This document shows positions 5,725 to 9,905 of a stretch of DNA of 9,905 nucleotides, piece after piece; position 1 is the first letter of the stretch, and each line of letters opens with the position of its first letter. A program made the position numbers and the translations under genes. The stretch is taken from positions 1 through 9,905 of the forward strand of contig BAAFRX010000032.1 of NCBI GenBank assembly GCA_045866275.1, written 5' to 3'. This DNA is from Sideroxyarcus sp045866275. GTDB taxonomy: Bacteria > Pseudomonadota > Gammaproteobacteria > Burkholderiales > Gallionellaceae. A model generated the notes under the pieces. It was given only the letters and a program-made list of their open reading frames with translations, had not been told where the DNA came from and did no database searches.

Positions 5725-7098
5725 ATGCATATTTCGCTGCTTTCCACCCAGACCGGACACTCGCACCTGCGCCGGCTTTTCATGTTGCGCAACTGGGCCA
5801 TCCTCGCGCAACTGGCGACATTGCTCCTGGCGCACCGCTTCCTCAGCCCCGATTTCGAATGGTCGCCGATGATCGGCACGGTGGTGTTTTTGCTGCTGGC
5901 GAATCTGGTGACGCGGTGGCGTTTGTCGCTCGACTATCCGGTCAGCCAACCGGAACTGTTCTTCCAGCTGGCGCTGGATGTGAATGCGCTCACCGTGCTG
6001 CTGTATTTCGGCGGCGGCTCGACCAATCCTTTTGTCTCCCTCTATCTGCTGCCGCTGGTGCTGGCGGCCGCCATCCTGCCGCGCCGTTACACCTGGGGCA
6101 TGGCGGCACTGACCGTGGCCTGCTACAGCCTGCTGATGGTGTGGTATGTGCCGTTGCCGACGGGCGATGCCCATGCGCAGCACGGCCTCCGGCAACCGCT
6201 GACGCAGATCGCGCCCGACCTGCATGCCGGTCATGACGACCCGGATTTCTGCCGCGCCGAGTCCGCCCCCGTCGCCGCTGCGCCCGCCGCCTCGCCGCTG
6301 GACGATGCCTTCAACACCCACGTGCTCGGCATGTGGCTGGGTTTTGTCATCAGCGCGGCGGTGATCGCCTATTTCGCGACGGCAATGGCGACGGCCGTGC
6401 GCCAGCGCGATGCCCAACTCAACCGCGTACGCGAGGAGACCCTGCGCAACGAACGCATCGTCGCGCTCGGCACGCTGGCCGCGAGCGCCGCGCATGAACT
6501 GGGCACGCCGCTCTCGACCATGGCCGTCGTCGTCGGCGAGATGCGCGACGAATGCGAGAACCCCGGCCAGAAGGAAAATCTGAACCTGCTCGACGATCAG
6601 GTGAAGAACTGCAAACGCATCCTCGACACGCTGATCCGCCACGCGCAGGAGACGCCCGACGCAGTGGACGTGGTGACCTTTTTGCACGGCGTGCTGGACG
6701 AATGGCAGTTGCTGCGCCCCGCCGTGCATTACCGCTATGAGGTCGAAGGCGCACAACCCGCGCCGCGCATCAGCGCCGATCCCGCCCTGCGCGCCGCCTT
6801 GCTGAACCTGCTCAACAACGCCGCCGATGCCGCGCCGGACGAGATGGAAGTGAGATTGCGCTGGGACGATGCGCGCACCGTGCTGGAGATCCGCGACCAC
6901 GGCCCGGGACTTACGCAGGAAGCGGCGGAACGTGCCGGCGCCGCTTTCTTCACCACCAAGGAAGAAGGCCGCGGCCTCGGCCTGTTCCTCGCCAACGCCA
7001 CGCTGGAACGGCTGGGCGGCAGCGTGCAACTGTCCAACCGCGCAGGCGGCGGCGCGACCACCGAAGTGGTGTTGCCACGACGCAAGGAGAACGCATGA
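5725..7098 (+). CDS. regB: Redox sensor histidine kinase of the RegB/PrrB family
   Basis: A 457-residue membrane histidine kinase of the RegB/PrrB/ActS family, which senses redox state through the quinone pool and a reactive cysteine and phosphorylates RegA. Six membrane segments lie between about residues 20 and 222. The family signature GGxxNPF is at 97-103, in the quinone-binding region. The H-box AAHELGTPLS carries H257; C296 in QVKNCKRIL corresponds by context to the redox-active cysteine of RegB. ATP-binding boxes follow: NLLNNAADA (361-369), DHGPG (391-395), GRGLGL (415-420). The periplasmic loop 146-195 appears long for the family and includes H150, H153, H167, H170, several Asp and C176. 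No Shine-Dalgarno precedes the ATG; M20 is an alternative start. The stop overlaps regA as ATGA. Confidence 0.92.
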   Translation: MHISLLSTQTGHSHLRRLFMLRNWAILAQLATLLLAHRFLSPDFEWSPMIGTVVFLLLANLVTRWRLSLDYPVSQPELFFQLALDVNALTVLLYFGGGSTNPFVSLYLLPLVLAAAILPRRYTWGMAALTVACYSLLMVWYVPLPTGDAHAQHGLRQPLTQIAPDLHAGHDDPDFCRAESAPVAAAPAASPLDDAFNTHVLGMWLGFVISAAVIAYFATAMATAVRQRDAQLNRVREETLRNERIVALGTLAASAAHELGTPLSTMAVVVGEMRDECENPGQKENLNLLDDQVKNCKRILDTLIRHAQETPDAVDVVTFLHGVLDEWQLLRPAVHYRYEVEGAQPAPRISADPALRAALLNLLNNAADAAPDEMEVRLRWDDARTVLEIRDHGPGLTQEAAERAGAAFFTTKEEGRGLGLFLANATLERLGGSVQLSNRAGGGATTEVVLPRRKENA

Positions 7099-7628
7099 GC
7101 GACTTGCCTACCCTGCTGCTGGTGGATGATGATGATACTTTCAGGAGTGTGTTGAGACGGGCGCTGGAGAAACGCGGTTATGCCGTGAGCGATGCGGACA
7201 GCGTGGAAACCGCCTTGCCGCTGGTCGAGGCCAACCCGCCCGAATTCGCGGTGATCGACCTCAAGATGAACGGCGCTTCAGGACTGGTGCTGGTGCAGCG
7301 TCTGCACGAGCTCGACCCCAACACGCGCATCGTCATGCTCACCGGTTACGCCAGCATCGCCACCGCCGTGGAAGCGATCAAGCTGGGCGCCACGCAATAC
7401 CTTTCCAAACCCGCCAACGCTGCCGAGATCGTCGCCGCCTTCGGCCACCACGCCAGTTCCGACACCGCGTTCGACGCGCACCCCGCCACCATCGATCGTC
7501 TTGAATGGGAGCACATCAACCGCGTGCTGCAGGAACAGCACGGCAACATCTCCGCCACCGCGCGCCTGCTCAACCTGCACCGCCGCACCTTGCAGCGCAA
7601 GCTGGCAAAACGGCACGTGGTGGATTGA
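7095..7628 (+). CDS. regA: Response regulator of the RegA/PrrA/ActR family
   Basis: A 177-residue DNA-binding response regulator, partner of RegB; relatives control respiratory oxidases, nitrogen and carbon fixation genes according to redox state. The receiver domain (about 5-120) has the acidic pocket DDDD at 11-14, the phospho-acceptor D55 in VIDLKM, T83 and K105. A short linker leads to a Fis-type helix-turn-helix (about 138-173), including NISATARLLN and the strongly conserved HRRTLQRKLAKR. Length and layout match the family closely. AAGGAG lies five bases before the ATG, which itself overlaps the regB stop, so the two are co-translated. It ends facing the HDOD gene with a stem-loop between them. 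Confidence 0.95.
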   Translation: MSDLPTLLLVDDDDTFRSVLRRALEKRGYAVSDADSVETALPLVEANPPEFAVIDLKMNGASGLVLVQRLHELDPNTRIVMLTGYASIATAVEAIKLGATQYLSKPANAAEIVAAFGHHASSDTAFDAHPATIDRLEWEHINRVLQEQHGNISATARLLNLHRRTLQRKLAKRHVVD

Positions 7629-7632
7629 ACGG

Positions 7633-7652
7633 CGCGCCGGGGCATCGGCGCG
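7633..7652. terminator. Stem-loop between convergent regA and HDOD genes
   Basis: CGCGCC and GGCGCG form a six-pair stem around an eight-base loop in the 25 bases between the two stop codons. No T tract follows on either strand, so intrinsic termination is doubtful. Confidence 0.3.
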
Positions 7653-7653
7653 A

Positions 7654-8553
7654 TCAGAGCGAGCTGACGAACTGTATCGCCTGTTCCGCCTGTTCGACCG
7701 CTTGCAGGGTGATGTCTTCGGCCTGCTCCGGATCGATGCCCAGCGCAGCCCACGCTTCGTCGGTGACGCGATCGCGGACGAATTCGCGCAGCCCCGCGAA
7801 GGGGATCAGTTGTTCGGTGACAGCGATGATGCGTGCCAGCGGCAGTCCCGCCGCCCCGGGCGCATCCGGGGTGTGGTGATAACGGATCGCCGCGACCAGC
7901 TCTTCCGGCAGGTTCCAGTGTTTGGCCAGCTCGGCGCCCAGCTCGTCATGCGTCACTTCCAGCAACTCGCGTTCGATCTCGATGGAAGGGCGACCCGGTT
8001 CGATGGCGATGCGCGTATGCAGGTCATCGCTGCGTTGCACGTCCAGATGCGCCAGCGCCAGATAGCCGATGTCGTGCAACATGCCGGCGAGGAAAATGAG
8101 ATCGTCCTGCGGGCGCGATTTGAACGGCATGGCGCGCACCACCGGCAACATGGCGAACGCGACGCACAAGTTGTGCAACCACATTTCCTGCGCATCGAAG
8201 CGTCCGATGGGTTTGCTCATCAGGGACATCACGGCGATACCGGTCGCCACCGACTTGACCCGGTTCAGGCCAAGCAGCAGGGCGGCCTCCTTGACCGAGC
8301 AGACCTTGCGTGAAACGCCCAGCAGCGGCGAGTTCGACAGGCCGATGAGCTTGGCCGAAATGAGCGGATCCTGCGAGATCAGCAACAGCATCTGCCGCTC
8401 CCCCTGCTCGCTATCGAGATCGAGGGTCATCAGTTTCTGGGCGATGGCCGGCATGGCCGGAAGATCATCCAGGTGGCGGATGCCCTGGCGCAGATCGACA
8501 GACCGGTTCATTCCCTGGGTGAAATCCAGCGTACGTGCGTTATCAGCGGTCAT
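7654..8553 (-). CDS. HDOD domain signalling protein
   Basis: A 299-residue cytoplasmic protein dominated by an HDOD domain (about residues 25-225), a relative of HD phosphohydrolases usually thought to act in signalling rather than catalysis. The entry segment LPAMPAIAQKLMTL (31-44) and ISQDPLISAKLIGLSNSPLLG (59-79 region) are typical. An HD pair is retained at H160-D161 in MLHDIGYL; a later HH lies in RYHH. No GYP motif, GGDEF, EAL or receiver domain is fused. The ATG at 8553 has no Shine-Dalgarno, but a promoter places the transcript start next to it; M15 (codon 8509-8511), preceded closely by AGGGA, is the alternative. It converges on regA and diverges from the carboxypeptidase gene. Its specific pathway cannot be told from sequence. 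Confidence 0.88.
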   Translation of the reverse strand: MTADNARTLDFTQGMNRSVDLRQGIRHLDDLPAMPAIAQKLMTLDLDSEQGERQMLLLISQDPLISAKLIGLSNSPLLGVSRKVCSVKEAALLLGLNRVKSVATGIAVMSLMSKPIGRFDAQEMWLHNLCVAFAMLPVVRAMPFKSRPQDDLIFLAGMLHDIGYLALAHLDVQRSDDLHTRIAIEPGRPSIEIERELLEVTHDELGAELAKHWNLPEELVAAIRYHHTPDAPGAAGLPLARIIAVTEQLIPFAGLREFVRDRVTDEAWAALGIDPEQAEDITLQAVEQAEQAIQFVSSL

Positions 8554-8561
8554 GGGTGATG

Positions 8562-8590
8562 AGGATACGTGCAGAAGGCCAGCACCTCAA
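8562..8590 (-). promoter_or_regulatory. Putative sigma-70 promoter of the HDOD gene
   Basis: TTGAGG (8585-8590) and TATCCT (8562-8567) on the minus strand are separated by exactly 17 bases. The -10 ends eight bases before the ATG at 8553, so the mRNA would be leaderless or nearly so. Confidence 0.45.
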
Positions 8591-8634
8591 GTTTGTTGGC
8601 CGGACGGGCGGGCATCGGCGCTGCCATGGCACGG

Positions 8635-8640
8635 TATAAT
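8635..8640 (+). promoter_or_regulatory. Putative -10 element of the carboxypeptidase gene
   Basis: A perfect TATAAT lies 17 bases before the ATG at 8658. No -35 match is seen at 16-18 bases. The predicted leader is about 10 bases and lacks a Shine-Dalgarno. It sits in the 104-base divergent region shared with the HDOD gene. Confidence 0.5.
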
Positions 8641-8657
8641 CCGCGCCACACTCTGAC

Positions 8658-9797
8658 ATGACCGATATGCGATTCCCTTTCTTTCTGCTGTGTCTGCTGT
8701 CCGGCTGGTTCAATACGGCCCATGCGCTCCCCGCCGCCCCCGCGCTGGGGGCGAAACATTACGCGCTGTACGACGCGGGCAGCGGCCAGATGCTGGTGTC
8801 CGAAGCGGCGCATGAACATATCGCCCCGGGTTCGCTGACCAAACTGATGACGGCTTATGTGGTGTTCGGCGCGTTGCGCGACGGCGAGATCACCCTGCGC
8901 CAGCACGTCACGCCCACGCAATACGCCTTGCGCCCGCAGCACAAGGAGCCGCGCATGTTTCTCCAGTCCGGCCAGGATGTCTCGGTGGACGACCTGCTGC
9001 ACGGCCTGATCGTGCAGTCGGCCAACGATGCGGCGCGCGTGCTGGCGGAAGCCGTCGCCCATCACGAACTCGCCTTCGTTGACCGCATGAATGCCACGGC
9101 ACAACGGCTGGGGCTGAGCGACAGCCATTTTGCCAATGCCAGCGGCGTCGATGAGACGGGACAGTACAGCAGCGCGCACGATCTCGTCCTGCTCGCCGCC
9201 GCCCTGCTGCGCGACTTCCCCGACTTCATTCCGCGCTACGCCCAGCGCCAGTACACCTACAACGGCATCGAGCAATACAGCCACAACCGCCTGCTGTGGC
9301 TGGACCCAAATGTGGACGGCCTGCAGACCGCCCAGGTTGACGGACTGGGCTTCTCCAGCGCCAGCAGCGCCCGGCGCGGCCAGCGCCGCTTGCTCGCGGT
9401 GGTCATCGGCGCCGCAACCGCCAGCCTGCGCGACAGCGACAGCCAGCGCCTGCTGAACCACGGCTTCCGCGAATACGAGGCGGTCCTGCTCTACCGCGAA
9501 CGGCAGCCGGTGCAAACCGTGCGGGTGTGGAAAGGCACGGAAGACCGGCTCGACATCGGTTTTGCCGCCGACCTCTATGTAACGGTTCCCGCCGGCACAC
9601 GCGAGCGCCTGCGGGCCCGGCTGGAAACCGCGGTGCCGCTGGTCGCCCCCATCAATCGCGAACAACCGGTCGGCATCCTGCATCTGCTGCTGGACGGGGA
9701 GCCCCTGCTCGACGCGCCGGTGATCGCATTGCAGCGCGTGCCGCTGGCGAACGTGTTCGCGCGCGGAGTGGATGCAATACGCTTGCTGTTCAATTAA
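8658..9797 (+). CDS. PBP5-type D-alanyl-D-alanine carboxypeptidase homologue lacking KTG
   Basis: A 379-residue secreted homologue of the DacA/DacC family (low-molecular-weight penicillin-binding proteins), which trim the terminal D-Ala from peptidoglycan pentapeptides. A signal peptide is followed by likely cleavage near AHA (residue 23). The nucleophile motif S59-L-T-K62 and the SxN motif S121-A-N123 are present, as are the family blocks NASGVDETGQYSSAHDL and the C-terminal PBP5 domain with an amphipathic tail (VDAIRLLFN). The third motif, normally KTG in VDGLKTGHT, reads QTA at 223-225 in VDGLQTAQV, so the conserved Lys and Gly are both missing. Carboxypeptidase activity is therefore doubtful; it may be a pseudoenzyme or bind peptidoglycan. 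M4 is an alternative start. Its TAA is the first three bases of the right repeat arm. Confidence 0.9.
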   Translation: MTDMRFPFFLLCLLSGWFNTAHALPAAPALGAKHYALYDAGSGQMLVSEAAHEHIAPGSLTKLMTAYVVFGALRDGEITLRQHVTPTQYALRPQHKEPRMFLQSGQDVSVDDLLHGLIVQSANDAARVLAEAVAHHELAFVDRMNATAQRLGLSDSHFANASGVDETGQYSSAHDLVLLAAALLRDFPDFIPRYAQRQYTYNGIEQYSHNRLLWLDPNVDGLQTAQVDGLGFSSASSARRGQRRLLAVVIGAATASLRDSDSQRLLNHGFREYEAVLLYRERQPVQTVRVWKGTEDRLDIGFAADLYVTVPAGTRERLRARLETAVPLVAPINREQPVGILHLLLDGEPLLDAPVIALQRVPLANVFARGVDAIRLLFN

Positions 9798-9905
9798 AAG
9801 GAGATGGGATGGACGCCTCCCTCCCCACGGGGAGCGAGGTAAGTAAGTAAGAATGAGGTAGCCCCTCGCGGACCTGACGGCATCTAGGTGCCAAGGTGGA
9901 GATAA
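9795..9905 (+). repeat. Right arm of a perfect 111-base terminal inverted repeat
   Basis: Exact reverse complement of 1-111. In this orientation the layout is: TAA stop of the carboxypeptidase gene (9795-9797), AAGGAG (9798-9803), a 13-codon ORF, a hairpin with 9 pairs and one mismatch (9816-9839, loop CACG), GTAA three times (9839-9850), and a GGCAT/GTGCC hairpin around CTAG (9879-9892). GCGAGG (9834-9839) can instead pair with CCTCGC (9864-9869), which would disrupt the first hairpin. No T tract follows, so it is not an ordinary terminator. Confidence 0.9.
9809..9850 (+). CDS. Possible 13-residue mini-ORF in the right repeat arm
   Basis: Same MDASLPTGSEVSK reading frame as in the left arm, with AAGGAG five bases before the ATG and 11 bases after the carboxypeptidase stop. 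It overlaps the first hairpin and one strand of the alternative pairing. Coding status is unproven. Confidence 0.2.
   Translation: MDASLPTGSEVSK

Noticed and set aside
5611..7029. 473 codons open on the minus strand, in frame with and upstream of the copper receptor gene
   Set aside because: It is antisense to regB, whose domains and catalytic motifs are complete. The extension precedes the receptor's signal peptide and matches no family; it is a codon-bias shadow in GC-rich DNA.
8550..9683. 377-codon minus-strand ORF opposite the carboxypeptidase gene
   Set aside because: Low-complexity, resembles no known family, and the plus strand encodes a clear PBP5 homologue.
9823..9882. Guanidine-II (mini-ykkC-like) riboswitch, suggested by two ACGG sequences
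   Set aside because: Neither ACGG is closed by more than about two base pairs as a tetraloop, and the element follows genes rather than preceding an efflux gene.
1..9905. Composite transposon or genomic island bounded by terminal inverted repeats
   Set aside because: No transposase, integrase or resolvase is present, and the contents are mostly housekeeping and regulatory genes in plausible chromosomal order.
9795..9905. Integron attC site
   Set aside because: The repeat has no GTTRRRY or RYYYAAC core sites, and the genes between the arms are not in cassette arrangement.

Overview
The window reads as a GC-rich proteobacterial chromosome segment, most likely betaproteobacterial (Nitrosomonadales/Gallionellaceae-like). 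The clues are an arginine-sensitive-type argB translationally coupled to a pyrimidine 5'-nucleotidase-like HAD gene, a RegB/RegA two-component pair and an HDOD protein. The taxon is inferred from gene families and order, not from a marker gene. It is densely coding: no gene-free stretch exceeds about 120 bases, and no transposase, integrase, tRNA, rRNA or CRISPR array was seen.

Layout from left to right. (1) Positions 1-111 are one arm of a perfect inverted repeat; the other arm is 9795-9905, so the whole window lies between two copies of one sequence in opposite orientation. (2) On the minus strand, argB (747-1631) overlaps a HAD nucleotidase (109-750) by four bases. (3) An Hsp20 chaperone (1725-2147, minus) has its own terminator and a heat-shock-like promoter. 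(4) A copper cluster on the minus strand comprises an OprC/NosA-like TonB-dependent receptor (3370-5610), a canonical PCuAC chaperone (2749-3249) and an overlapping second PCuAC-like protein (2277-2768) that has lost most of its copper ligands. (5) Divergent from the receptor is regB-regA (5725-7628, plus), a redox sensor kinase and Fis-type regulator overlapping by ATGA. (6) An HDOD protein (7654-8553, minus) converges on regA. (7) A PBP5-type D,D-carboxypeptidase homologue (8658-9797, plus) lacks the catalytic KTG triad, and its stop codon is the first three bases of the right repeat arm.

Functional reading. The central 2.3-7.6 kb can be read as a copper-acquisition and redox-regulation neighbourhood. 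The outer-membrane receptor would bring copper into the periplasm, PCuAC would carry it, probably toward cytochrome oxidase maturation, and RegB/RegA (regulators of respiratory oxidases in other proteobacteria) lies immediately divergent. In alphaproteobacteria a Sco-type copper chaperone gene (senC/prrC) sits with regBA; this arrangement has the same logic with different parts. Regulation of the copper genes by RegA is inference.

The least ordinary observations are the 111-base terminal inverted repeat with its internal mini-ORF and competing hairpins, the carboxypeptidase with QTA in place of KTG, the degenerate PCuAC paralogue, the His/Asp/Cys-containing periplasmic loop of RegB, and two genes whose -10 elements are so close to ATG that their mRNAs may be leaderless.
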